Assembly (NCBI GenBank): GCA_023388715.1
Contig: JAEWFT010000021.1
Location: 62,001-126,000, forward strand
Origin: Pseudomonadota bacterium
GTDB taxonomy: Bacteria; Pseudomonadota; Gammaproteobacteria; Xanthomonadales; Xanthomonadaceae
Reading direction: 5' to 3'
Length of the DNA stretch: 64,000 bases
In this document: piece after piece, positions 9,305 through 20,474 of the stretch
Numbering within the stretch: position 1 is the stretch's first letter
Layout: the number at the start of each line of letters is the position of its first letter
Notes under the pieces: generated by a model
What the model was told of the DNA's origin: nothing
Databases searched by the model: none
Seen by the model: only the letters and a program-made list of their open reading frames with translations
Program-made: the position numbers and the translations under genes

Positions 9305-11491
9305 ATGCCAGAAGTGAGCCAAGAGTTGCCACCTTCCAGGCGGATGCGCTTTGGCTATCCGCTGGCCGTGCTGGTCCTGGCCCTGTCGCTGGCACTGGTG
9401 CTGATCGCGTGGAACCAGTTGCGCGAGCGCGAACTCGGGCTGGCGGAAGAGCAATTCCGCGGGCGCGCGGCGCAGCAGACATCGCTGGTCGAACAGCACC
9501 TCAACAGCATCGAGGTCGCCTTGCGCGGCGGCGCGTCCCTGTTCGCGGCCATCGGCGAGCCGACCCGCGAGCAGTGGCACGACTACGCCAGCGCGCTGCA
9601 GATGGAGCGCTACTTCCCGACCATGGTCGGCCTGGGCTATGCCGTGAGCCTGGATCCGCAGGGCCTGGTGCGGATGCAGGAGAGCCTGCAGCGCCAGGGG
9701 CGCGGCCTGTTCAACGTGCGGCCGCAGGGCGTGCGCGACCGCTATGGCGCGATCATGTTCCTGGAGCCGGCCACGCGCGCCAACCTCGAGGCGGTGGGCT
9801 TCGACATGTTCGCCCAGCCGGTGCGGCGGCGGGCGATGGCGGCCGCGATGGACAGCGGCATTCCCGCCATGAGCGGGTTGGTGGAGCTGGTGCAGGACAG
9901 CGGGCGGCCGCATCCGGCGGTGCTGCTGTATGCGCCGGTTTACGTCCCGGGGATGCCGGTCGAATCGGTGACGCAGCGCCGCGCGGCTCTGCGCGGCTGG
10001 GTGTACGCGCCGTTCCGGGTGAACGAACTGCTGGACACCGCCATCGGCGCCGGCCGCCAGCGGATGCTCCTGCGGGTGGTGGATGTCACCGACGAGCACC
10101 CCGTCGTGCTGCGCCAGGACCCGGGTATCGGCGAGGAGCAGGCGTTCTCCCTCAGCCTCGACAAGCGCCTGCTGGGACGGACCTGGCGGTTCGACTACTT
10201 CTCCGGCCCGCAGGAGATGGCTGCGCCGCAACTGGCCGGGGTCAACCGGGTGCTGATCCTGGGCCTGGTGGTCAGCCTGCTGCTGTTCGGCCTGACCTGG
10301 ACGATGGCCTCGACCGAAGCGCGGGCGCGGCGCCTGGCGATCACCATGACCGAGAGCTCGCGGCGCAACGAGCAGCGCTTCCGCAACGCGATGCAGTACT
10401 CGGCGATCGGCAAGGCGCTGCTGGACAGCGCCGGCACGATCATCGAATGGAACCCCGCGTTCGCCAGGACCGTCGGGCGCGATGCCGCGGCCTTGCAGGG
10501 CAGCAACCTCAACGACCTGCTAGGCGAGGATTCCGAGCCGGTCAAGACCTCGCAGATGCAGGCGTTCGACGAGGAGGGCGGCGTGATCCGCCTGACCCGC
10601 AGCATCCGTCGCGCCGATGGCGAGGTGCGCCACGTCAACCTGACCTTCGCCCCGGTCCCGGAAGAGCCGGGCAACGACATCTCGCGGCTGGTGCAGGTCG
10701 AGGACGTGACCGAGCGCACCCGCGCGGAGGCCACCGTGCAGGCCCTGAACCGCACCCTGGAGGCGCGGGTCGCCGCCCGCACTCGCGAGCTCAGCGAAGC
10801 CAATCGCGAGCTGGAATCCTTTGCCTACAGCGTTTCCCACGACCTGCGCGCGCCGCTGCGCGGCATCGAGGGCTTCAGTCGGCTGCTGGAGGAGCGCTAC
10901 GCCGACGTGCTGGATCCGGTCGGCCGCAATCACCTGCTGCGCGTGCGCGCGGGCGCCGCGCGGATGGGGGAACTGATCGAGGCGCTGCTCAAGCTGGCGC
11001 GGATCCGCCGCACCGAAGCGGACCTCGCGCAGGTCGACGTCAGCGCGCTGGCGAGCGAGGTGGTGACCGAGTTGCGCGCGGCGCACCCGGATCGCAACGT
11101 GGCGGTACAGATCCAGCCGGGCATGAGCGCGCAGGCGGACCGCACGCTGCTGCGCAACCTGCTGCACAACCTGCTGGGCAACGCGTGGAAATTCACCCGC
11201 GACGTCGCCGATGCGCGGGTCGCGCTGCACAGCTGGCGCGACCGCCAAGGAACCACCTGGTTCGAGGTCAGCGACAACGGCGCCGGCTTCGACCCCGCCT
11301 ACGTGGACAAGCTGTTCAAACCATTCCAGCGCCTGCACCGGCAGGACGATTTCGCCGGGCACGGCATTGGCCTGGCGTCGGTGAAGCGGATCATCGAGCG
11401 CCACGGCGGCACCATCGAGGCCGACGGCACCCCGGGGCAGGGCGCGCGGTTCCGCTTCACCCTTGGCGATGGCGGCGAAAGCGCCGGCTGA
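9305..11491 (+). CDS. CHASE-PAS sensor histidine kinase
   Basis: From the ATG at 9305 (MPEVSQELPP) the protein has 728 residues. A first membrane segment (about residues 18-36) and a second (about 310-330) bracket a periplasmic domain containing the CHASE-like stretch FPTMVGLGYAV and GYAVSLDPQG. A PAS domain (FRNAMQYSAIGKALLDSAG) and PAC segment follow, then HisKA with SVSHDLRAPLRGIEG, where the phosphorylated His is residue 512. The HATPase domain has LLGNAWKFT (N box), SDNGAGFD (G1) and GHGIGLASV (G2). No receiver domain or adjacent response regulator gene is visible, so it is an orphan kinase here. The signal is unknown. A later ATG (MRFGYPL) is an alternative start. Confidence 0.88.
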   Translation: MPEVSQELPPSRRMRFGYPLAVLVLALSLALVLIAWNQLRERELGLAEEQFRGRAAQQTSLVEQHLNSIEVALRGGASLFAAIGEPTREQWHDYASALQMERYFPTMVGLGYAVSLDPQGLVRMQESLQRQGRGLFNVRPQGVRDRYGAIMFLEPATRANLEAVGFDMFAQPVRRRAMAAAMDSGIPAMSGLVELVQDSGRPHPAVLLYAPVYVPGMPVESVTQRRAALRGWVYAPFRVNELLDTAIGAGRQRMLLRVVDVTDEHPVVLRQDPGIGEEQAFSLSLDKRLLGRTWRFDYFSGPQEMAAPQLAGVNRVLILGLVVSLLLFGLTWTMASTEARARRLAITMTESSRRNEQRFRNAMQYSAIGKALLDSAGTIIEWNPAFARTVGRDAAALQGSNLNDLLGEDSEPVKTSQMQAFDEEGGVIRLTRSIRRADGEVRHVNLTFAPVPEEPGNDISRLVQVEDVTERTRAEATVQALNRTLEARVAARTRELSEANRELESFAYSVSHDLRAPLRGIEGFSRLLEERYADVLDPVGRNHLLRVRAGAARMGELIEALLKLARIRRTEADLAQVDVSALASEVVTELRAAHPDRNVAVQIQPGMSAQADRTLLRNLLHNLLGNAWKFTRDVADARVALHSWRDRQGTTWFEVSDNGAGFDPAYVDKLFKPFQRLHRQDDFAGHGIGLASVKRIIERHGGTIEADGTPGQGARFRFTLGDGGESAG

Positions 11492-11518
11492 GCGGGGTAC
11501 GGCTTGCCGGGCGGTGGC

Positions 11519-12013
11519 CTAGGCGTCCTTGTTGTGGCGGCGCAGCAGGCGCTGCTTCTCGCGGTTCCAGTCGCGCTCCTTGCTGGCATCGCGCTTGTCG
11601 TGCTGCTGCTTGCCGCGCGCGAGCGCGACCTCGGCCTTGACCTTGTTGCCCTTCCAGTACAGCGCGGTCGGCACCAGGGTATAGCCCTCGCGCTGCACGC
11701 GCCCGACGAGTTCGTCGATCTCGCGCCGGTGCAGCAGCAATTTGCGCGAGCGGCGGTCGTTCGCCACCACGTGGGTCGAGGCCTGGATCAGCGGGGTGAT
11801 CTGCGAGCCGACCAGGAAGATCTCGCCGTGCAGCACCACCGCATAGGCATCGCCGATGTTGGCGCGCCCGGCGCGGATCGCCTTCAGTTCCCAGCCCTGC
11901 AGGGAAAGCCCGGCCTCGAACCGCTGGTCGAGGTGGTATTCGTGGCGCGCGCGCTTGTTCAGCGCGATGGTCCCGCTGTTGTTTGGCTTATCCTTGCCGG
12001 TCTTCTTGCTCAT
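11519..12013 (-). CDS. smpB: SsrA-binding protein SmpB
   Basis: The 164-residue protein begins MSKKTGKDKPNNSGTIALN and carries the core HEYHLDQRFEAGLSLQGWEL and the GRANIGDAYAVV segment. A basic C-terminal tail (RDWNREKQRLLRRHNKDA) reads the empty mRNA channel on the ribosome. It binds tmRNA and delivers it to stalled ribosomes. Length matches the family (about 160). It is convergent with the histidine kinase gene and divergent from ratA, with 58 bases between the two starts. Confidence 0.95.
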   Translation of the reverse strand: MSKKTGKDKPNNSGTIALNKRARHEYHLDQRFEAGLSLQGWELKAIRAGRANIGDAYAVVLHGEIFLVGSQITPLIQASTHVVANDRRSRKLLLHRREIDELVGRVQREGYTLVPTALYWKGNKVKAEVALARGKQQHDKRDASKERDWNREKQRLLRRHNKDA

Positions 12014-12071
12014 CCTGACATTCTCGCCGATCCCGGCCGCTCAGCGGCGATCCGGCGCCGACGGAGTCCCG

Positions 12072-12503
12072 ATGCCGGTCATCCAGCGCAGTGCCCTGGT
12101 CGAACATGCCGCCGCAAGGATGTTCGCGCTGGTCGATGACGTCGAGGCCTACCCGCACCGCTTCGAGTGGTGCAGCGCCGCGCGGGTGATCGAACGCGGC
12201 GAAGACGTGGTGGTGGCGCGGCTGGAGCTGGGGATCGGCGGCTTCCGCACCTGGTTCACCACCCGCAACACGCTGGCGCCACCGCACCACATCGACATGG
12301 CGCTGCAGGAGGGGCCGTTCCGGCGGCTGGCCGGGCGCTGGCTGTTCCACGCGCTGGACGAGAGCGCGTGCAAGGTGTCGCTGACGCTGGATTTCGAGCC
12401 GCAGAACCGGCTGCTGGCGCCTGCGCTGTCGCTAGGGATGCAGGGCCTGGCGGATCGCATGGTCGACGACTTCGTGCGCGCCGCCGACGGCAGGCTGCGC
12501 TGA
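12072..12503 (+). CDS. ratA: RatA/Coq10-like SRPBCC protein
   Basis: The 143-residue START/SRPBCC-fold protein begins MPVIQRSALVEHAAARMFAL and contains LVDDVEAYPHRFEWC, the N-terminal signature of the RatA/YfjG and Coq10 family. Homologs have been linked to ribosome association in E. coli and to ubiquinone chaperoning; which applies here is not resolved. The start is fixed by the family N-terminus. Its TGA overlaps the ATG of the next gene (TGATG at 12501-12505), indicating translational coupling, as in many gammaproteobacteria with smpB alongside. Confidence 0.88.
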   Translation: MPVIQRSALVEHAAARMFALVDDVEAYPHRFEWCSAARVIERGEDVVVARLELGIGGFRTWFTTRNTLAPPHHIDMALQEGPFRRLAGRWLFHALDESACKVSLTLDFEPQNRLLAPALSLGMQGLADRMVDDFVRAADGRLR

Positions 12504-12778
12504 TGCGGGTCACGCTGGTGCGCGCCTGGCAGGATCGGCACGAGCTGGCGCTCATCGAGGTGCCGGCGGGGGCCAGCGTGGGCGACGCCCTGCGCGCGGC
12601 GGGCTGGGCGCTGGAGGATGCGTTCGCGGGCCTGGCGGTGTTTGGCGTTGCCGCGACGGAGGCCACCCAGTTGCACGACGGCGACCGCATCGAACTGCTG
12701 CGCCCGCTGCAGATGGATCCCAAGCAGGCGCGCCGGCTGCGCGCGCAGCGGGCGCGGGAACGCGAAGCAGGGACCTAG
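12503..12778 (+). CDS. rnfH: RnfH-family protein
   Basis: The 91-residue protein begins MRVTLVRAWQDRHELALIEV and has a beta-grasp, ubiquitin-like pattern with GDRIELLRPLQMDPKQARR, the diagnostic C-terminal block of the RnfH/RatB (UPF0125) family. Its function is not established. It overlaps the ratA stop by one base and shares its operon, the standard ratA-rnfH pairing. Confidence 0.88.
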   Translation: MRVTLVRAWQDRHELALIEVPAGASVGDALRAAGWALEDAFAGLAVFGVAATEATQLHDGDRIELLRPLQMDPKQARRLRAQRAREREAGT

Positions 12779-12805
12779 CGACGCCGCGCGGCCATCGCGC
12801 CGGGA

Positions 12806-13195
12806 TCAGCGGCGGCGCTTCTTCTTGTCGTCCTTCGGCAGGTTGCCGAAACGCGACATGGTCTTGGCCAGTTCCGAGTCTTCCTCGGGGAAGTACTCGC
12901 CTTCCCAACGGGCCAGGTTGCCGTTCTCGAACCAGACCGTCATGTTCTTGACCACGGTGTCGCCACCGCGGCCGATGCGGCGGCTGGCGACGTAGTCCCA
13001 GCGGTCCTGGTGGAACGGGTCGCGGATCGCCGGGGTGCCGAGCAGGCCCATCACCTGGCGCTGGTCCATCCCGACCTGCAACTGGTCGACCGCAGCCTTG
13101 TCCAGCAGGTTGCCCTGGTAGATCGGCTGCCGGTAGACCACGCCGCAACCGGTGGTGATGAGGGCGGCGAGGACGAGGGGAAGCAGCTTGCGCAT
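12806..13195 (-). CDS. bamE: Outer membrane assembly lipoprotein BamE (SmpA)
   Basis: The 129-residue lipoprotein begins MRKLLPLVLAALITTG with the lipidated cysteine at C17. It contains YRQPIYQGNLLDKAAVDQLQ and GMDQRQVMGLLGTP, the signature of BamE, an accessory lipoprotein of the BAM beta-barrel assembly machine at the outer membrane. The C-terminus is basic (KDDKKKRRR). A longer in-frame extension starting near 13297 would bury the signal peptide and is not preferred. It is divergent from fur, as is usual in Xanthomonadaceae. Confidence 0.93.
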   Translation of the reverse strand: MRKLLPLVLAALITTGCGVVYRQPIYQGNLLDKAAVDQLQVGMDQRQVMGLLGTPAIRDPFHQDRWDYVASRRIGRGGDTVVKNMTVWFENGNLARWEGEYFPEEDSELAKTMSRFGNLPKDDKKKRRR

Positions 13196-13326
13196 CGACG
13201 GGCCGGTCAAAGTCATTGGAACGCCGATGATACACTCGAACACCCGCGCATCCGCCGCCTGGCGGCGCGCTTGCCGCCGCGCCGGGCCGGTGTTCATGCG
13301 CCGTTGAACCCACGGATGGAGGTGTG

Positions 13327-13728
13327 ATGGACTCGCAAGAGCTACGCAACGTCGGACTCAAGGTCACCCATCCGCGCCTGCGCATCCTCGAGCTGCTTGG
13401 GCAGCCTTCCTCGCAGCACCTGACCGCCGAGGACATCTACCGCCAGCTGCTGGCGGATGGCGAGGAAATCGGGCTGGCGACGATCTACCGCGTACTCACC
13501 CAGTTCGAAGCCGCGGGGCTGGTGCTCAAGCACAATTTCGAGGGCGGGCACGCCATCTACGAGCTGGACCGCGGCGAGCACCACGACCACATGGTCGACA
13601 TCGAGACCGGCAAGGTGATCGAGTTCCACAACGAGGAAATCGAGGTCCTGCAGCACAAGATCGCCGCCGAGTACGGCTACCAGATCGAGGACCATGCGCT
13701 GGTCCTGTACGTGCGCAAGAAGCGCTGA
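13327..13728 (+). CDS. fur: Ferric uptake regulator Fur
   Basis: The 133-residue repressor controls iron uptake genes using Fe(II) as corepressor. The winged-helix DNA-binding domain (LKVTHPRLRILELL, ATIYRVLTQFEAAGLV) is followed by the metal-binding EHHDHMVDIETGKVIEFHNE. The start is the ATG at 13327, preceded by GGAGG. The protein contains no cysteine: the CxxC structural zinc motif of E. coli Fur is replaced by VDIETG, as in Pseudomonas-type Fur. Confidence 0.95.
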   Translation: MDSQELRNVGLKVTHPRLRILELLGQPSSQHLTAEDIYRQLLADGEEIGLATIYRVLTQFEAAGLVLKHNFEGGHAIYELDRGEHHDHMVDIETGKVIEFHNEEIEVLQHKIAAEYGYQIEDHALVLYVRKKR

Positions 13729-13749
13729 CGGCGTGCGGCCCCGCGGGGG

Positions 13750-15408
13750 CTAGTGTTCCAGCAGGCGGGCCGCGGCGGCGCGCGCCTCGTCGGTGACCCG
13801 GGCACCGCCCAGCATGCGGGCAATCTCGTCGATGCGGCCCGCCGCATCCAGCAACTGGACCGCGGACTGCGTCATTCCGTCGGCTGCGGCTTTGCTCACC
13901 CGGTACTGGGCGTGGCCCGCCGCCGCCACCTGCGGCTGGTGGGTGACGCACAGCACCTGGCGCGGCGCGCCCAGCGCGCGCAATTTCGCGCCCACCGCGG
14001 CCGCCACCGCGCCCCCGATGCCGGCATCGACCTCGTCGAACACCATCGTCGGGATCGCATCGAGGCCAAGGGTGGCCACCTCGATCGCCAGCGAGATGCG
14101 GGACAGCTCGCCGCCCGAGGCCACCTTGCGCAGCGGGCGCGGCGGCTGCCCCGCATTGGCGGAGACCAGCAACTCGACGCGTTCGGCGCCGTTGGGATCC
14201 GGCGCCGTTGCCTCCGCCAAGGGCTCGAGCGCGACCTCGAAGCGGCCACCCTCCATCCCCAGTTCGGCGATCAGCGCCGCCACCATGGTCCCCAGGGTGT
14301 CGGCGGCCTTGCGCCGCGATGCGCCCAGCGTCTCCGCAGCCGAGCGCCAGTCGGCAAGGTGGCGGGCGATCTCGCGGTCCAGCGCGGCAAGACGCGCGTC
14401 CGCGTCGGCCAGCGAGTCCAGCTCCCCCTGCAGCGCCTCGCGATGCGCATGCAGTTGCGCGACCGGCACCCGGTGCTTGCGCGCCAGGTCCTGGATGCGC
14501 ACCAGCTGCTGCTCCATGCCCGCAAGGGCGGCGGGATCCAGGTCGAGCGCGTCGCGGATGCGGGCGAGCAGGGCGGTGGCTTCCTCCAGCTGGATCCCGG
14601 CCGACTCCAGCATCACGTCGACCTCGGCAAGGCCGGGCTCGTTGCCCGCCTGCCGCTGCAGTTCGGCGCGGATGCGGCCGAGCCGGCTGGCGAGCGCATC
14701 GTCGCCGGCCATGGCCTCCAGCGCGGTCTCGCACACCCCGATGAGGGTGGCGGCATTGGCATGGCGGCGGTGGCTGGCGTCGAGCTCGGCCAGCGCCGCC
14801 GCGTCCAGCGATTCGCCCTCGAGTTCCTCCAGCTGGTGGCGCAGCCACGCCTGGCGCTCGGCCACGTCGCCGCGTGCCAGCAGCGCCTCGCGCTCGCCGT
14901 GCAGGCGCTTCCACGCCGCAGCGGCCTCGCGTACCGCTGCCAGCAGCTGCGGGTGGCGGGCGTAGGCATCGAGCAGCTGCAGCTGGCGCGGACGTGCCAA
15001 GAGCGCCTGCTGCTCGTGCTGGCCGTGGATCTCGACCAGCAGCGCCGCCAGGTCCGCCAGCTGCGACACCGGGACCGGGCGGCCATTGATCCAGGCCCGC
15101 GATCCACCGTCCGCGCGCAGCGTCCGCCGCAACTGGCATGCATCGCCATCGTCCAGTTCGGCCTCGCGCAGCCAGTCGCGGGCGGCCGGGCAATCCTGCA
15201 GCGCGAATTCGGCCTGCAGTTCCGCGCGCTGCGCGCCGTGGCGCACGGCGCCGGCGTCGGCGCGCGCCCCGCCGAGGAAGCCCAGCGCATCGACCAGCAG
15301 CGACTTGCCGGCGCCGGTCTCGCCCGAGATCACGGTCAGGCCCGGGCCGAACTCGAGTTCGGCTCCGGCAACCACGGCGAAATCACGGATGGACAGGCGG
15401 CGCAGCAT
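13750..15408 (-). CDS. recN: DNA repair protein RecN
   Basis: The 552-residue SMC-like ATPase acts in double-strand break repair. The N-terminus MLRRLSIRDFAVVAGAELEF leads to Walker A GETGAGKS (about residues 29-36). The middle is a predicted coiled-coil region. The C-terminal part has the ABC signature LRKVASGGELSRI and Walker B PTMVFDEVDAGIGG. Length equals the E. coli protein. It is divergent from hrcA, with 77 bases between the two starts. Open extensions upstream of the ATG overlap hrcA antisense and are rejected. Confidence 0.95.
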   Translation of the reverse strand: MLRRLSIRDFAVVAGAELEFGPGLTVISGETGAGKSLLVDALGFLGGARADAGAVRHGAQRAELQAEFALQDCPAARDWLREAELDDGDACQLRRTLRADGGSRAWINGRPVPVSQLADLAALLVEIHGQHEQQALLARPRQLQLLDAYARHPQLLAAVREAAAAWKRLHGEREALLARGDVAERQAWLRHQLEELEGESLDAAALAELDASHRRHANAATLIGVCETALEAMAGDDALASRLGRIRAELQRQAGNEPGLAEVDVMLESAGIQLEEATALLARIRDALDLDPAALAGMEQQLVRIQDLARKHRVPVAQLHAHREALQGELDSLADADARLAALDREIARHLADWRSAAETLGASRRKAADTLGTMVAALIAELGMEGGRFEVALEPLAEATAPDPNGAERVELLVSANAGQPPRPLRKVASGGELSRISLAIEVATLGLDAIPTMVFDEVDAGIGGAVAAAVGAKLRALGAPRQVLCVTHQPQVAAAGHAQYRVSKAAADGMTQSAVQLLDAAGRIDEIARMLGGARVTDEARAAAARLLEH

Positions 15409-15485
15409 GGTGGCGCATTGTGCCTGCAGCAGGCGCGCGGCCGGAAGCGCTTGCGCGCGGGCGGGGCCGGCCTTACAAGGGAACG

Positions 15486-16547
15486 ATGAGCCGCCGTCCC
15501 GCCGACATCGCCAGCGATCCGCGCGCCCGCGCGCTGCTGCGCACGCTGGTGGCGCGGCACGTGCGCGACGGCGGCCCGGTCGGGTCGCAGACGCTGGCCC
15601 GCCACGCCGGGCTGGATGTAAGCCCCGCGACCATCCGCAACATCCTCGCGTCGATGGAGGAGGCCGGGCTGCTGACCGCGCCCCACACATCGGCCGGCCG
15701 CGTGCCGACGGCGCAGGGTTACCGCCTCTTCGTGGATTCGCTGCTGCAGCTCAGGCCGCTTCCGGAAGGCGACCTCAACCGGTTGCGCAACGAGCTTCCC
15801 AGCGGCGCCGGCACGCAGGCCCTGCTGGGCCACACGTCCGAGCTGCTGTCGGCGATGACCCGTTTTGCCGGCATGGTCAGCGTGCCACGGCGCGAGAGCT
15901 TCGCCTTCCGCCAGATCGAATTCGTCGCGCTGGACCCGCAGCGGGTGCTGGCGATCCTGGTGTTCGCCGATGGCGAGGTGCAGAACCGCGTGGTGCAGGT
16001 GCGGCGCGCATTCGATCCGGCCGAGCTGGAGCAGGCCGCCCACTACCTCAACCAGCAGTTCGCCGGCCAACCGCTTTCGCGCATCCGCGAGGCATTGCTG
16101 CGCGAGTTGCGCAACGCCCGCAGCGAGATGGAACGGTTGCTGGCAAGCTCGGTGGAGCTCGCCGAGCAGGCGCTGGCGCCGGCACCGGAGGACATGCTGG
16201 TGTCCGGCCAGACCCGGCTGATGGGGCTGCAGGACCTGCACGACCTCGACCGCCTGCGCGCCCTGTTCGAGGCGTTCGCGGAGAAGCGCGAACTGCTGCA
16301 GTTGCTGGAGCGCACGGCCAAGGCGCCCGGCCTGCGGGTGTTCATTGGCGAGGAAACCGGCCTGGCGCCACTGGAAGGCATGTCGCTGGTCAGCGCGCCC
16401 TACGGCAGCGAGGGGCGGGTGCTGGGCGTGCTGGGGGTGATCGGCCCCAGCCGGATGGCGTACGAGCGCGTGATCCCGGTGGTGGAGGCCACCGCTGCCG
16501 CGCTGGGCGAGGCGCTCGACCCGGCGCAGGGCGGCTCCACCGGTTGA
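15486..16547 (+). CDS. hrcA: Heat-inducible transcription repressor HrcA
   Basis: The 353-residue protein begins MSRRPADIASDPRARALLRT. Its N-terminal winged helix (GGPVGSQTLARHAGLDVSPA, ATIRNILASMEEAGLL, HTSAGRVPTAQGYRLFVD) binds CIRCE operators. The C-terminal part has FIGEETGL and the dimerisation GAF-like segment. It is the first gene of hrcA-grpE-dnaK-dnaJ. I searched the 77-base upstream gap and the hrcA-grpE gap for TTAGCACTC/GAGTGCTAA and saw none, so its own operon is not obviously a CIRCE target here. Confidence 0.95.
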   Translation: MSRRPADIASDPRARALLRTLVARHVRDGGPVGSQTLARHAGLDVSPATIRNILASMEEAGLLTAPHTSAGRVPTAQGYRLFVDSLLQLRPLPEGDLNRLRNELPSGAGTQALLGHTSELLSAMTRFAGMVSVPRRESFAFRQIEFVALDPQRVLAILVFADGEVQNRVVQVRRAFDPAELEQAAHYLNQQFAGQPLSRIREALLRELRNARSEMERLLASSVELAEQALAPAPEDMLVSGQTRLMGLQDLHDLDRLRALFEAFAEKRELLQLLERTAKAPGLRVFIGEETGLAPLEGMSLVSAPYGSEGRVLGVLGVIGPSRMAYERVIPVVEATAAALGEALDPAQGGSTG

Positions 16548-16613
16548 ATCGGGCCGCGGTCGACCCCATTGCGGAGGCGGACGCGGCAACCGGCCGCAAC
16601 ACAAGCCCCGGAC

Positions 16614-17117
16614 ATGACCCAGGAAATCAACGAGCAGGACTTGCAGGATGCCCGCGACGCGGGTGACACGGACGAGCTGGAGGCGCTGCGCGCCGAGGTC
16701 GAACAGCTCAAGGCGCAATCGCTGCTGGAGCGCGCCGACCTCGACAACCAGCGCAAGCGCTTGGCGCGTGAACTGGAGATGGCGCGCAAGTTCGCCAACG
16801 AGCGCCTGCTGGGCGACCTGCTGCCAGTGCTCGACAGCCTGGAGGCCGGCCTTGCCAACGCGCCGGCAGAGGATCCGCTGCGCGCTGGGCTGGAGCTGAC
16901 CCAGCGGCAGTTGCTGCGGGTGGCTGAATCCAACGGCCTGCAGGAAGTAGCGCCTGCGGCGGGCGACGCCTTCGATCCGGAGCGCCACCAGGCGATGAGC
17001 GTGAGCGAGGCCGAAGGCGTGGCGCCGGGCGCGGTCGCGCAGCTGTTCCAGCGCGGCTACGTGCTGAACGACCGGCTGCTGCGACCGGCGCTGGTGGTGG
17101 TCGCCGCCTCCGACTGA
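16614..17117 (+). CDS. grpE: Nucleotide exchange factor GrpE
   Basis: The 167-residue cochaperone releases ADP from DnaK. A long N-terminal coiled coil (residues about 15-70, ELEALRAEVEQLKAQSLLER, DNQRKRLARELEMARKFA) precedes the C-terminal beta wing (DAFDPERHQAMSVSEAEG, LFQRGYVLNDRLLRPALVVV). The start at 16614 (MTQEINEQDL) is preferred over an in-frame upstream alternative for family length. It sits between hrcA and dnaK. Confidence 0.94.
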   Translation: MTQEINEQDLQDARDAGDTDELEALRAEVEQLKAQSLLERADLDNQRKRLARELEMARKFANERLLGDLLPVLDSLEAGLANAPAEDPLRAGLELTQRQLLRVAESNGLQEVAPAAGDAFDPERHQAMSVSEAEGVAPGAVAQLFQRGYVLNDRLLRPALVVVAASD

Positions 17118-17229
17118 CCCGGATTTTCGCGGCGCGGCGCGCCCTTGAAGCCGCGCCGCGCCTCCCCCACATCAGCGACATCGGCGCCCTGCGCCCCCGA
17201 CATTCCAAGCATTCAAGAGGACACCCGAC

Positions 17230-19167
<1,938 letters not shown>

Positions 19168-19188
19168 CCGGCCAGCAGGGCAACGGGG

Positions 19189-19211
19189 CGGGCAGGCCGG
19201 TGGTCTGCCCG
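19189..19211 (+). promoter_or_regulatory. Hairpin between dnaK and dnaJ
   Basis: CGGGCAG (19189-19195) and CTGCCCG (19205-19211) form a seven-base stem with a nine-base loop in the dnaK-dnaJ gap. There is no T-run, so it is more likely a processing or attenuation structure than a full terminator. Confidence 0.4.
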
Positions 19212-19253
19212 TCGCCGTGACAGGAGCCGCGATCCCACGATGAAGCCGTCCCG

Positions 19254-20381
19254 ATGAGCAAGCGCGATTACTACGAAGTGCTGGGCGTTGCCCGCAACGC
19301 CAGCGACGAAGAGCTGAAAAAGGCCTATCGCCGCTCCGCGATGAAGTACCACCCGGACCGCAATCCCGGTGACGACGAGGCGCTGGCGAAGTTCAAGGAG
19401 TGCAAGGAGGCCTACGACGTGCTGTCTGACGGCGGCAAGCGCCGCCTCTACGACACCCACGGGCACGCGGCGTTCGAGCACGGGATGGGCGGCGGCAATG
19501 CCGGGCCCGGCTTCCACGGCGATGTCGGCGACATCTTCGGCGACATTTTCGGCAACATTTTCGGCGGCGGCGCCCGCCAGGGTCCGCGCCGCGGCGCGGA
19601 CATCGGCTACGTCATCGAGCTCGACCTCGAGGAAGCGGTCGCCGGCATCGAGAAGCGCATCGAGATACCGGCCATGGCCAGCTGCGAGCCGTGCAAGGGC
19701 AGCGGCTCCGAGGACGGCAGGATCGACACCTGCGGGACCTGCCACGGACGCGGCCAGGTGCGGATGCAGCGCGGCCCGTTCGCCATGCAGGCCCCGTGCC
19801 CCCACTGCGGCGGGGTCGGCAAGACGATCGTCAATCCGTGCCGTCATTGCGACGGCGCCGGTCGGGTGGAGGAAGAGAAGGCCCTGCAGGTGAAGATCCC
19901 GGCGGGCGTGGACAATGGTGATCGCATCCGCCTGGCCGGCGAGGGCGAGGCCGGGGCGCCGGGCATGCCGCCGGGCGACCTTTACGTCGAGGTGCGGGTG
20001 CGCCCGCACGAGTTCTTCCAGCGCGATGGCGACGACCTGCAGTGCGAGGTGCCCATCCGCATCTCGCAGGCCGCGCTCGGCGACACCGTGCGCGTGCCCA
20101 CGCTGGGAGGCGACGTCGAACTGCGGATCCCGGCGGAAACCCAGACCGGGAAGGTGTTCCGGTTGCGCGACAAGGGCGTCAAGTCCGTCCGCAGCCGCCA
20201 GCCCGGCGACCTCTACTGCAAGGTGGTAGTGGAGACACCGGTCAACCTGACCCCCGAACAGCGCGAATTGCTGGAGCAGTTCGAGGCCAGTTTCAGCGGC
20301 GAGGACGCCCGGCGGCATTCGCCGCGTTCGGCCACCTTCCTGGATGGTGTCCGCGGGTTCTGGGACCGGATGGTGTCCTGA
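19254..20381 (+). CDS. dnaJ: Chaperone DnaJ
   Basis: The 375-residue Hsp40 delivers clients to DnaK and stimulates its ATPase. The J domain (MSKRDYYEVLGVARNASDEE) contains the HPD motif in YHPDRNPGDDEA. A Gly/Phe region (GDIFGDIFGNIFGGG) precedes four zinc-binding motifs CEPCKGSG, CGTCHGRG, CPHCGGVG and CRHCDGAG. The C-terminal peptide-binding domain ends with FLDGVRGFWDRMVS. It is the last gene of the hrcA operon. Confidence 0.95.
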   Translation: MSKRDYYEVLGVARNASDEELKKAYRRSAMKYHPDRNPGDDEALAKFKECKEAYDVLSDGGKRRLYDTHGHAAFEHGMGGGNAGPGFHGDVGDIFGDIFGNIFGGGARQGPRRGADIGYVIELDLEEAVAGIEKRIEIPAMASCEPCKGSGSEDGRIDTCGTCHGRGQVRMQRGPFAMQAPCPHCGGVGKTIVNPCRHCDGAGRVEEEKALQVKIPAGVDNGDRIRLAGEGEAGAPGMPPGDLYVEVRVRPHEFFQRDGDDLQCEVPIRISQAALGDTVRVPTLGGDVELRIPAETQTGKVFRLRDKGVKSVRSRQPGDLYCKVVVETPVNLTPEQRELLEQFEASFSGEDARRHSPRSATFLDGVRGFWDRMVS

Positions 20382-20474
20382 CCGGGGATCCCGCGCATTT
20401 CCTGACCTGAATCACCACACCGTGCCGCACGGAAGCTGTATGGTTTGGGGCGTCGCACCTCCCCCGAGCTTCCC

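Noticed and set aside
15409..15485. CIRCE operator upstream of hrcA
   Set aside because: No TTAGCACTC/GAGTGCTAA-like inverted repeat is present in the gap.
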